In this document: piece by piece, positions 6,717 to 14,416 of the stretch
Position numbering within the stretch: the first letter of the stretch is position 1
How the letters are laid out: each line of letters starts with the position of its first letter
From: Tieghemiomyces parasiticus
Lineage: Eukaryota > Kickxellomycota > Dimargaritomycetes > Dimargaritales > Dimargaritaceae
Reading direction: 5' to 3'
Assembly (NCBI GenBank): GCA_027575765.1
Contig: JANBPT010001110.1
Coordinates: 1 to 14,416 of the forward strand
Length of the DNA: 14,416 nt
The notes under the pieces: generated by a model
Seen by the model: the letters and a program-made list of their open reading frames with translations, nothing else
Told to the model about the DNA's origin: nothing
The model's database searches: none
Program-made: the position numbers and the translations under genes

Positions 6717-9239
6717 ATGAGCCAACATCAGGGTCTCCCCAGGGTGGAAGTCGTGATTCCGAGACCGAGCCTAATTGTCCGGATGTCCACACGTAGCAGA
6801 CCCGCTAAACTAGACCTACCTACCCAGGAGGCTGATTCCGAAGCCCCACGGTCCTCCCCCCGCCGTCCGCGGAGGTCAGTGGTCGAGAAAGCCGACAACC
6901 CTACCCCTAGCACGTCTGCGACGCCGCGGGGACAGGAGGCCAGGCGCGGTCGTAAGCCGGCGGCGACAGCGAGAACTCCATCTTCCTCGATGTCCCAAAA
7001 GACCAAGAGCAGCTCTCGGGCCCCGACCACTTCGACTCGGAAACCAGCGGTGGCAGTGGCCCCCGCCACCCCGGTCGGCACGGCCCGTCATCCGGGTCGT
7101 AAGGGACGTACGTTCGGTTTGGAGGCATCTTTGGCCGCCGACTCTGAACCTTCCGTTAAGGGTAGTAACGCCAGTGACGGACCATTCGATGACGACGACG
7201 ACCAGGGCACGTCCGATTGGAAGGACCTCCAAATCAGCGACCGGTACGCACGGTCGGCTACCAAGGTCCAGCGGCGACAGTCCAGCATCGCCGGCGTCGT
7301 CATGACAACGCCTTCCTTAACTACCGCGCCCGCACCTGGGCTTGACTCACCTGCCGCCACGCCTCGCCGACGTGGTCGCCCACGCAAGAATCCCGAGCCG
7401 ATTGCTTCGTCCTCGACCCTCGCCCATAGCCGCGACCCCAACGACGACAATGAAAACGACGATTGTGAGCAGGATATAAATGACGGGTCGGACCAGACGC
7501 CGGGTAGCCAGGTGCGGCTCACAGGCAAACAAATGTTCAGTCTGGGTAGCGCGCGCAAGACCCGGGGAAGTGCTGTTAAGAGCCGTTTGGCAGATCGGAC
7601 ACCTTATACGCCCGGCCAACCCAGCCGCCTAGCCTTCGAGATCCTTCCCGAGAAAGATGACGACGGGGAGACCACCGTCGAGGCCCAGACCCCTGGTAAA
7701 CCTAAGCGACGCGGCCGTCCGCCCAAATCCGCCGTGGCGACGCCCGCCACCACCACTGCGTTCTCCCGAGACGTGGTTGACAAGTATAACCTTGACGAGA
7801 TGGAGGCTAGCCTGCACGAGATTGATACCATGGCCAAGCAGTCCGGTTTCGTCATGAACTTTGGGCTGGAAAACGACGATGACGATGATGAGGATGAGGA
7901 CGAGCCGTTTGACTTGCAGGCCATCACGGGCGAAGGCAGCGATACCGAGCCAGCCGTTACAGCCGGATCTTTAGCCCACACTCCAACTACCGCCGCTTCT
8001 ACCGTACGGCCCGCCACCGGCTACGAAAATGATGTCGCCGCCTCCACCCATGAACGCTACTTCCAGGACCTCCAAGCGCATAAACTCGGCAACACCTCTA
8101 ACCACACGCTAGCCAAACTACCCGTCCTCGAGCACGACGAGTTCCGACGCTACCTGGACGCTGTCCCGGCGACCCACGTGTCGGAGCGGGCCATGCTTGC
8201 CCGCCTCCACGAACAGCACTTCCATCAGTGGTACTTTGAACTCCGCGCCGGATTCAGCATCCTCTTTTACGGGTTCGGGTCCAAACGCCGTCTACTCACT
8301 CGGTTCGCCACCGAGTATCTGAACGACGGACCAGTGGTGGTCATCAACGGGTATTTCCCGACGCTCACCATCCGCCATATCATGCACAAGATTCTAAACG
8401 AGGCCCTAGAGCTTAGCCCCGTCGCATCCTGCGCGGCCAAGGCCACAAGTTCGAGCGACCTTGCCACCACGACCGCCGGGTACGGATCGCAACTCACGGA
8501 CCAACTCGCCCGCCTTCGGGCCTATTTTACCGACCCCGATCGCCCCTACCCTTGCCTCTACCTCCTCGTACACAACCTGGAGGGCCCGAGTCTCCGTGTG
8601 GACCGCCTGCAGTGCCTACTGGCCCAACTCGCGTCCTGTAGTCCCCACGTCCATCTCATTGCGTCCGTCGATCACATCCAGTCCCCTTTGCTGTGGGACG
8701 CCGTCCGGCTGGCGCAGTACCGGTGGGTCTGGCATGACCTCACGACGTTCGAACCGTATACCACCGAGACCAGTTTCGAAACCTCTCTGATGGTCCAGCA
8801 CCAGGAGGTAAGCGCCACCGGGATCCGGTATGTGCTGGCGAGTCTAACCAGTAATGCTAAGGGCGTGTTTAAGGTGCTGGCCGATTACCAAATGGCGTGC
8901 GGCCGACATGGTGGTGGCGATGGTCATAAGGCCGGCGGGAACGACGAGGGTAGTGATGGCGAAGAAGGCGACACGGGAGACAAGGCCGGCCGTTGGGGCC
9001 GATCCAAGGCCAAGGCGGAAGCGGGAGCGACAAGTGCCATTGGCCTGGCGTATCCAGACTTCTACGCCAAATGTCGCGAACGGTTCCTGGTTAGCAGCGA
9101 CGTGGCGTTCCGCGCCCAGCTTACCGAATTCCGCGACCATAAAATCATCCAGACGCGTAAAGGGCTGGATGGCGGGGACCTCATGTATATCCCGCTGGAT
9201 AACGCTACCCTAGCGAATATTTTGGATAACATGCCGTAG
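6717..9239 (+). CDS. ORC2: Origin recognition complex subunit 2 (Orc2)
   Basis: This 840-residue protein is the Orc2 subunit of the complex that marks replication origins and helps load the MCM helicase in the nucleus. The gene is intronless and ends in TAG. Residues 1-435 are disordered and Pro/Ser/Thr-rich. They include AT-hook cores RRGRPRK (218-224) and KRRGRPPK (330-337), a weaker RRGRKP (76-81) and acidic runs at 157-162 and 387-396. Residues about 440-690 are the Orc2 AAA+-like core, with QWYFELRAGFSILFYGFGSK (504-523), VVVINGY (540-546) and LIASVDHIQSPLLWDA (647-662). As is usual for Orc2, the GFGSKR loop is not an ATP-binding Walker A. Residues about 700-840 form the winged helix, ending in RAQLTEFRDHKII (799-811). 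A Gly/Asp-rich insert fills about 729-775. The ATG at 6717 has A at -3; M23 (6783) is the alternative if the A/T-rich ATTAAATATTTAA just upstream acts as a TATA element. Confidence 0.96.
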   Translation: MSQHQGLPRVEVVIPRPSLIVRMSTRSRPAKLDLPTQEADSEAPRSSPRRPRRSVVEKADNPTPSTSATPRGQEARRGRKPAATARTPSSSMSQKTKSSSRAPTTSTRKPAVAVAPATPVGTARHPGRKGRTFGLEASLAADSEPSVKGSNASDGPFDDDDDQGTSDWKDLQISDRYARSATKVQRRQSSIAGVVMTTPSLTTAPAPGLDSPAATPRRRGRPRKNPEPIASSSTLAHSRDPNDDNENDDCEQDINDGSDQTPGSQVRLTGKQMFSLGSARKTRGSAVKSRLADRTPYTPGQPSRLAFEILPEKDDDGETTVEAQTPGKPKRRGRPPKSAVATPATTTAFSRDVVDKYNLDEMEASLHEIDTMAKQSGFVMNFGLENDDDDDEDEDEPFDLQAITGEGSDTEPAVTAGSLAHTPTTAASTVRPATGYENDVAASTHERYFQDLQAHKLGNTSNHTLAKLPVLEHDEFRRYLDAVPATHVSERAMLARLHEQHFHQWYFELRAGFSILFYGFGSKRRLLTRFATEYLNDGPVVVINGYFPTLTIRHIMHKILNEALELSPVASCAAKATSSSDLATTTAGYGSQLTDQLARLRAYFTDPDRPYPCLYLLVHNLEGPSLRVDRLQCLLAQLASCSPHVHLIASVDHIQSPLLWDAVRLAQYRWVWHDLTTFEPYTTETSFETSLMVQHQEVSATGIRYVLASLTSNAKGVFKVLADYQMACGRHGGGDGHKAGGNDEGSDGEEGDTGDKAGRWGRSKAKAEAGATSAIGLAYPDFYAKCRERFLVSSDVAFRAQLTEFRDHKIIQTRKGLDGGDLMYIPLDNATLANILDNMP

Positions 9240-9698
9240 GCTGACAGGTTGTGGATAATGGTGGTGGCCTTTTTTTTCTCTCTCTCTTATGGCGTGTTGG
9301 TTTTATGGGCCCCGTTGATAATCTCTTACAGTTAACACTTTGTAATTTAATCAAGATTCGGCTTGTCTAGCATTTGCGTGAGTATGGGCGAGTTAATGAA
9401 TACCGCCATTCTACTGAACACATACTGAGAAAGGGAGAGGGAGATAAGAAATCAATTACGGCGTAGGCCCTCTCTACGCGACCCCATGGGGCTAGTGATG
9501 CTTACAAATGCCGAATGCAGGATAGTTTAATGTATTCGGTTAAAGGCCACTACAGTAGCGAACGGGTAGGCGTGTATTATAAGATTTATAGAACAAAAAA
9601 GATGGAGTAGACCAGAGAGAACCCGGACCACGATAGGCCGGATCTGGTCGTAGACGAGGGGGGGTCATATGTTAAGCGTTCGCCAAATTACCCAAAAT
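9240..9698. other. Spacer between convergent ORC2 and carboxypeptidase genes
   Basis: The stretch holds the 3' ends of two genes transcribed towards each other. A T8 run followed by alternating C/T lies about 30 bases after the ORC2 stop, and further A/T-rich sequence follows. No AATAAA is present on the plus strand. On the minus strand an ATTAAA variant reads at about 9531-9526, some 170 bases after the carboxypeptidase stop, and could be its poly(A) signal. No open frame or RNA gene was seen. Confidence 0.5.
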
Positions 9699-11363
9699 TT
9701 ACAGGTCGCTACCGGCCAGCCAACGGTCAACCATATCAGATGAGCTCTCGGGCTGATCATAGGGAGCCATATGGCCGGCACCAAAGATGCGCAGGAAGGT
9801 GAAGTTTTCGTGGCTGCGGACCTCACCAACGGGTTTGGCCCCCTTCTTGCCCTTCTTATGGTGCTTTCCCTTCTTGTGGGAATGGGGATGGAGACTGGCC
9901 CAGTAGGACGGGTTGACGGTGGACTTGGTCTCGGCCAGGGTCCAGTCCCGGTCTTCGGCGGCACGGAACTTGTCGCGACCAGACCATTCAAGGTCGAGCG
10001 TCCAGGCCTTGTTACCGTACCAGTTGCAGATGAAATCGGCGTCGCCGGCGTAGACAAGCACGCGAATACCGGCCTCGAGGAGCGGGGGCAGGTACCGCAT
10101 ATATGGTTTCATCCAATCGCCGGCCAGGTTGAACCCGAGATTGACGTTCATGTTGCAACCCTTGTATGAGTCCACGTCGGCACCCAGCTCGCGCATTACC
10201 TCGGGCCGGTTAAAGTATTTCTCAATGGCCCCGATGAGCGGGTAGCATAGGTTGCCGTCTTCGCAGGGGAGACGCACGTCGTAGGGGTTCAGGCCCGAGG
10301 ACTGGTAGGGCCCAATCAAGCGGCGGTTACAGTCGAAGGCGGCGGGTACGCAGCTCAGGGCGCTCTCGGTCTTGTAGCACTGCTGAATCTTCTTGCCGCA
10401 GCTTGGGTAGGCCCCGGCCATCTGCTGACACGCCGAGTCCGAGAGGACCTGGCCGTACGACGAGTTACAAGCCATGGTGTGGTAGTACTTGTACTGGATC
10501 AGCTCGTCCACTAGACCATTGCCAATGCCCAGGCTGGCCAGGTTAATGACCTGGACGCCCTGATCGCGGAGGAATCCGGCCACGGGGGACACGGCGACCG
10601 GTTCCTGTAGCCGTTGGTTCTCGGCAAAGATCTTGCCGCCGATGGCCGGGACGAAGTGACCACCATACGATTCGCCAAATACGTGGAAGGGCAATTCCGC
10701 ATACTTGGTGTACTGTTTGAAGAAGAGCTGCAGGAAGGCGTACACGTCCTCGCTGGCGGTGGCGGTGTTGAACACGCTGCGGCCGTACGAATAACCAACG
10801 TTGGTGGGCTGGTCCAGGAACAGAAGGTTGGCGTGGTTGTTCCACGAGTGGGGGTTGTGAGTGAGGGACCCGTCTTCGTGCAGACGGCACGGACCCAGTT
10901 CCATCATGAGCCCCGTGAGCGACGAGCACCCGGGGCCGCCGTTCAACCACAGCAGGACCGGGTCCTCGGCAGGCTTATCGCGCGACTCAAAGAACCAAAA
11001 GTAGAAGTGCTTGTCGCTGCCCACGTCTAGGTAGCCTGAGTACTGCTGCACGGTCGGGTCGCACAGTTTGGGTTCACGGATACGTAGTTTGTACTGCGGG
11101 AAGGCCGGGTGCTGGGCGATGGTGAATCCGGCCTCGGACACAGCGATTGGCTCACCATCGTCGGCTACGGCCGGCTCCAAGTTGACAACCTCGTCGTCCA
11201 CTGCAAAGGGCTGCGTACCATGCTCGACCTCACCCAGGAAACGGAGGTCGTCAGTGAGGAGCGTGTCTTCGGAATGGGAAAAGACCAGCTGGGCCGAGGC
11301 AGCGGTGAAGGAGGTCCCGAGCAGGCCCGCGGCTGCTATGAGGAGGGCCGTACCGTAGCGCAT
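9699..11363 (-). CDS. Vacuolar-type serine carboxypeptidase (S10, carboxypeptidase Y-like)
   Basis: This 554-residue enzyme removes C-terminal amino acids from peptides at acid pH and probably acts in the vacuole. A signal peptide spans residues 1-24 (hydrophobic core 5-18, cleavage after ASA). A short acidic propeptide follows to about residue 90. The S10 core shows WLNGGPGCSS (139-148), LFLDQPTNVGYSY (181-193), the nucleophile in GESYGG (S232), AGDADFICN (439-447, catalytic Asp region, with the conserved Cys at C446) and GAGHMAP (H531). The triad and the carboxylate-binding Asn of NGGPG are all present. Two N-glycosylation sequons are visible, N300 and N520. The propeptide is shorter than that of yeast carboxypeptidase Y, and I see no QRPL vacuolar sorting signal. 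A Lys/His-rich insert at 492-510 is unusual. The gene is intronless and ends in TAA. Cathepsin A-like or secreted S10 enzymes are the alternatives, but the DFICNW segment favours the carboxypeptidase Y branch. Confidence 0.96.
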   Translation of the reverse strand: MRYGTALLIAAAGLLGTSFTAASAQLVFSHSEDTLLTDDLRFLGEVEHGTQPFAVDDEVVNLEPAVADDGEPIAVSEAGFTIAQHPAFPQYKLRIREPKLCDPTVQQYSGYLDVGSDKHFYFWFFESRDKPAEDPVLLWLNGGPGCSSLTGLMMELGPCRLHEDGSLTHNPHSWNNHANLLFLDQPTNVGYSYGRSVFNTATASEDVYAFLQLFFKQYTKYAELPFHVFGESYGGHFVPAIGGKIFAENQRLQEPVAVSPVAGFLRDQGVQVINLASLGIGNGLVDELIQYKYYHTMACNSSYGQVLSDSACQQMAGAYPSCGKKIQQCYKTESALSCVPAAFDCNRRLIGPYQSSGLNPYDVRLPCEDGNLCYPLIGAIEKYFNRPEVMRELGADVDSYKGCNMNVNLGFNLAGDWMKPYMRYLPPLLEAGIRVLVYAGDADFICNWYGNKAWTLDLEWSGRDKFRAAEDRDWTLAETKSTVNPSYWASLHPHSHKKGKHHKKGKKGAKPVGEVRSHENFTFLRIFGAGHMAPYDQPESSSDMVDRWLAGSDL

Positions 11364-12565
11364 GGTAATCAGTCAGGGGGAGGATACCGATGGTGTGCGT
11401 GTAAGTGCAGGAAGGTGCAGGCTGGACGGGGAGGGGACGGTTGGCGGTTGCGTCGGTGTACCCGAGAGGGGGGGAACGGCCAGTCACGCCAGGAAGCGGT
11501 TTGTAGGAAATAGACCGAGGTGGTAGTCACAGTGGGGACGAATGAGGCAACCCGTGCGAGACAATAGGGTGGGTGGGGCGTAACTAGTTGGAAGAATTAT
11601 AGAGAGACAAGATGGAATCACAGAGGATGACCGGCAGCCGAACCGGTATTTAACGCACTTGAGGGCCGTGGTCGTAGGGAGCTTCTATCAAGCCGCTCAC
11701 GGGCGTGACAAGAGGCCAGGGCATTTACCCTCAGATAGGAGGACGGGTTTCAGGACTGTTGCGTGCATACACGGGAGGGGCAGGCTCCAGCACAGCGCGA
11801 AAACAGGCGGGAAGATCAGTGGTAGTTTGTGAGGGGAGGGGTGAAACGTAGGAGAAGGAGGGCGGACTCCTGCCGGCCCGTGGATTGCCACTCCTCAATG
11901 GCCGTGGCTCTGCCTTCCCCCCCCCCACGGTCACGCCCCGGGAGTCGTTCCCACGATCGTCCTCCGGCTCTGCCATCCTGTAATACATCAGAGCGACCAA
12001 CGCTGCCATTTCCGCCAATGACCGGGCAACACTCATCCACCCACCTGTCGCTTCGTCATCTGGCTGCTTATCAGAAATAGTGACGATCGGGGCCAAACAG
12101 GTTCGTCATCACTTCAGTTGGGAGGCCTGTAACCATTGGGATCCCGTGATTTCTATTGTTCGCCATGGGGAGGGGGCGAGCTGTCGAGTGTATGCCGACA
12201 GTCGGAGAAGTCAGGTGCCGGTTTGTCCACAGCCCTGCGGCCGCGAGCCCCAGAGCCCCGCTTTGTAGCAGCTGCTAATCCTCGGTGGTTGAGGCTAGTC
12301 GCCCACCCGACCATACGCATGGTGCCAGGCTAACCCATAGTTGACCAGGGAGCCAGCTGCGGCACACTAGGTTCCAGTGTGTGAGGGGATAACTCTCGAT
12401 GGGCGACATGCAGGCTGACTGGCGAATGAAGCTAGCACATGCGAACTGTAGTCTACCTGGCTGGAGAGGAGCCCATACGACACATCGTTGTGTTCAACAC
12501 CGCATGCTCCGATTCAGCCTCCGCTTAGCATACCACGCGGCTCTCGGTCCAGCCTGACATTCGCT
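11364..12565. other. Divergent intergenic region between carboxypeptidase and oligoribonuclease genes
   Basis: About 1.2 kb lies between two genes transcribed away from each other and should contain both promoters. The carboxypeptidase side is G-rich on the plus strand (pyrimidine-rich on the sense strand), as expected of a fungal promoter or leader. A 121-codon minus-strand frame at 11731-12096 has no ATG at its 5' end. Its first ATG gives a short hydrophobic stretch (LAEMAALVALMYY) and then a Pro/Arg-rich tail. I cannot decide whether it is an exon or chance. Nothing else was recognised. Confidence 0.5.
11596..11601 (-). promoter_or_regulatory. Possible TATA-like element of the carboxypeptidase gene
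   Basis: TATAAT reads on the minus strand about 233 bases upstream of the carboxypeptidase ATG. It is the only TATA-like word I noticed in that upstream region. It implies a 5' UTR of roughly 200 bases, rather long but possible. Confidence 0.2.
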
Positions 12566-14176
12566 ATGTATCCGGCCATACTCTCCACGTTCGCGCCCCG
12601 CACCCTGGGCCACGCCTTCCCTGCGGGGGAGGCCGCCATTCTGTGGATCAACTGCGAGGTAGGAATTTGACGATGCAGCCTCGGTGTGTTCAGGACACGC
12701 CCAGGCTTGGCTAGGGCACCACTGGCCACACGAGGGTTGGATTAAGCCAGGCAGGTGGCATCACGGCCTTGAAGGAACGACAAACTCCGAACCCATCCAC
12801 TGACCAAAACTTGCCACTGTAACCATCTAATTCCCGCTGTTTAGGTTTCGGGCTATGACGCAAAGAAAGACCACCTCCTCGAAATTGCCGCGGTGGCCAC
12901 CGATAGCGAGCTCAATATTGTCGCCAAAGTAAGACATAGTACAAGGAGGGGGTCATTAAATCATATCTATCGGCCCTACTTTACGCGGAACCAAGGAGCC
13001 AAGTATGTCATGCGACCCCGCACACCAGAGGCCGTCCATCTGCGGACCGTTCCCTACTAACTCTTTTCTCCCTGGGCGTCAATATTTGACTGTAACCTTT
13101 TCCCAACCGAATTTGGCGTTTCTTGCTGCCTAGGGCCCTAGTGTCGTGATTGACCAGAACAAGCGGATACTTGATTTCATGGATCGCTACTTCCAAAAGA
13201 TCCACCGTCGGGTAAGTACCCATAATTGTCTTACGATAGACCTCCCTCCCTATCTATCTCTCTTTCCCCTACCTTATTCAAGCAAGAGCAGTCAAAGATC
13301 AGATGTTTTACATCAACCATGTTAGACATCTATAATTACCCATCAGGAGCTGTATTAAGGTCACCATATCCCCCTTCTCCTCTTGCGACTTAACCCATAG
13401 CTAGGGCTTGCGCTAACCCTCCCCCTCTTTCCTTCACCAATTCATTTCGTCACCCCATCACAGTCTGGCCTAACTCCGGCCGTGCTTGACTCCCTGACGA
13501 CCCAACGCGAGGCCGAGACCAAAATCCTTAGCTTTGTCCAGCGGCACTTCCCCGTGCCGCAGCAGGGGACCCTGGCCGGCAGCTCGGTATTCCGAGACCT
13601 CCAGTTCATATCCCACCACATGCCTAAACTGGCGGGCCACCTCAGCGAGGAGATTATTGGTGAGCGGTCAAATTGCCAAAAAAAATGGGAAGAGGAGGAA
13701 GTCATGGCACGGATAGAAAAATACTAATGTTAAACATATGTTTCTAACCATACCGTTCCACGCCATGCACCCCCCCCCACCCCTACCCATCCCAGATGTC
13801 CGTACAGTATCCGAGCTGTGTCGCCATTGGTACCCTAGAGATTATAAAAAGGTGCCCCGATGGGTGGAGTCACATCGGTAAGCGCATTGGCCCGGCGGCC
13901 GTAGTAGGTTTTTACTAGAGGAGAAAAATTGTATTGTACAGTTGCCCACTACTACTATTGACTACACGCATATCGTCAATGACCCAGCGTCATCATCCAG
14001 CTGAATGTTTCATTTGGCTACCTAATTGCATAATATTTTGACAGCACTAACCTCCTCCCGTTTCACTTTCACATTTCTATAGAGCCCTCTCCGATATCCT
14101 AGACAATATTCGGCGGCTGCAGCTACTCCGGCAACTGTTTTTCAGACCCGGGGAGGCCCAAAGACCGGTCGCATAG
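12566..14176 (+). CDS. Oligoribonuclease (REXO2/Orn, DEDDh exonuclease), catalytic Asp replaced by Asn
   Basis: The family degrades 2-5 nt RNA in mitochondria and cytoplasm. I assembled six exons: 12566-12658, 12845-12928, 13134-13211, 13464-13659, 13796-13877 and 14083-14176. They join without frame break into 208 residues ending in TAG. Donors are gtagga, gtaaga, gtaagt, gtgagc and gtaagc; acceptors are tag, tag, cag, cag and tag. Visible family motifs are ILWINCEVSGYD (25-36), DHLLEIAAVATDSELNIVA (40-58), SGLTPAV (86-92), LAGSSVFRD (122-130), IIDVRTVSELCRHWYP (149-164) and SHRALSDI (176-183). E31, D130, H177 and D182 are kept. N29 stands where the family has its first catalytic Asp, and GSS replaces the usual GNS. 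Length is close to that of family members without their extensions. The ATG at 12566 is the only in-frame one. The 20-residue leader has no acidic residue and may be a weak mitochondrial presequence. This may be a diverged paralogue, a pseudoenzyme, or a gene with a sequencing error at one base. Confidence 0.88.
12659..12844 (+). other. Intron 1 of the oligoribonuclease gene
   Basis: The intron is 186 bases, phase 0, with donor gtagga after the glutamate codon of the first exonuclease motif and acceptor tttag before GTT TCG GGC. It splits the INCE-VSG active-site motif, so the position is anchored by family conservation on both sides. Confidence 0.85.
12929..13133 (+). other. Intron 2 of the oligoribonuclease gene
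   Basis: The intron is 205 bases, phase 0, with donor gtaaga and acceptor gcctag. It separates LNIVAK from GPSVVID, which are contiguous in the family. The sequence before the acceptor is pyrimidine-rich. Confidence 0.85.
13212..13463 (+). other. Intron 3 of the oligoribonuclease gene
   Basis: The intron is 252 bases, phase 0, with consensus donor gtaagt and acceptor atcacag. It lies between IHRR and SGLTPAV, which are contiguous in family members. The interior is rich in CT runs, as expected of an intron here. Confidence 0.87.
13660..13795 (+). other. Intron 4 of the oligoribonuclease gene
   Basis: The intron is 136 bases, phase 1, with donor gtgagc and acceptor cccag after a C8 run. Splicing rebuilds a GAT codon (D151) to give IIDVRTVSEL, the conserved segment of the family. 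Two in-frame stops would otherwise follow soon after. Confidence 0.87.
13878..14082 (+). other. Intron 5 of the oligoribonuclease gene
   Basis: The intron is 205 bases, phase 2, with donor gtaagc and acceptor ctatag. A CACTAAC branch-like word lies at 14045-14051, about 32 bases before the acceptor. Splicing rebuilds an Arg codon to give SHRALSDI, the third exonuclease motif. Confidence 0.87.
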
Positions 14177-14295
14177 GCGTACTCATTCACCGGTCCATCC
14201 AACCTATGATTGCCCACTCTAAACGCGTTATCATGCCTAAAGGATTGTAAAACCAGATAAATTTTATCTTAGTGGCGAACTGCGGGAAAAAAAAG

Positions 14296-14301
14296 AATAA
14301 A
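14296..14301 (+). promoter_or_regulatory. Candidate poly(A) signal AATAAA of the oligoribonuclease gene
   Basis: AATAAA lies 120 bases after the TAG stop, inside an A-rich stretch. The distance matches that of the F-box-like gene's AATAAA to its distal stop. The remaining 115 bases to the window end hold nothing that I recognise. Confidence 0.45.
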
Positions 14302-14416
14302 AACAACTAAAGGAATCGAGCTCCCTAGGTAGAGAGACAGGGACATCCGAAAGTACACATCGTAACGAGTGAACATCTAGAGGGATAGATAAAAAGAGGA
14401 TGTATCGCAGTCAATA

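Noticed and set aside
7190..7910. Triplet-like GAC/GAT repeats as a microsatellite
   Set aside because: They encode the acidic runs of Orc2 (residues 157-162 and 387-396) with mixed synonymous codons, so they are better explained as protein sequence than as a repeat expansion.
12488..12565. Extending the oligoribonuclease N-terminus upstream of 12566
   Set aside because: The open frame reaches back to 12488 but begins with TTG. The first in-frame ATG is at 12566, and the added residues have no family counterpart.

Overview
The window looks like nuclear DNA of a fungus. Three genes encode recognisable eukaryotic housekeeping proteins: origin recognition complex subunit 2, a vacuolar-type serine carboxypeptidase and an oligoribonuclease. 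Two genes carry spliceosomal introns with gtaagt-like donors, pyrimidine-rich tag/cag acceptors and, in one case, a perfect TACTAAC branch site. AATAAA signals follow two of the genes at about 120-130 bases. Long gene-poor spacers, introns of 136-252 bases and a secreted F-box-like protein suggest an early-diverging lineage such as the Zoopagomycota (Dimargaritales or Kickxellales type). That placement is inference from memory of such genomes, not something the sequence proves.

Layout. 1-2081: no convincing gene, apart from a poly(A) signal for the next gene. 2082-3699, minus strand: a two-exon gene for a predicted secreted protein with an F-box-like helix pair. Its reading frame is interrupted by one in-frame TGA in the leaky context TGA CTA and then stays open for 156 more codons. 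3700-6716: about 3 kb with no supported gene, holding the TATA element of the F-box-like gene, a perfect 27-bp tandem duplication and small inverted repeats. 6717-9239, plus strand: intronless ORC2 with AT-hooks and CDK-type sites in its disordered N-terminal half. 9240-9698: spacer between convergent genes. 9699-11363, minus strand: intronless S10 serine carboxypeptidase. 11364-12565: shared upstream region of two divergent genes. 12566-14176, plus strand: a six-exon DEDDh oligoribonuclease (REXO2/Orn family) that I assembled from splice sites and family conservation. Its first catalytic aspartate is replaced by asparagine.

The genes do not form a pathway. ORC2 acts in replication licensing, the carboxypeptidase in vacuolar protein turnover, and the oligoribonuclease family in clearing 2-5 nt RNA. 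The points most worth a second look are the TGA CTA read-through configuration, the pairing of a signal peptide with an F-box-like motif, and the degenerate active site of the oligoribonuclease.
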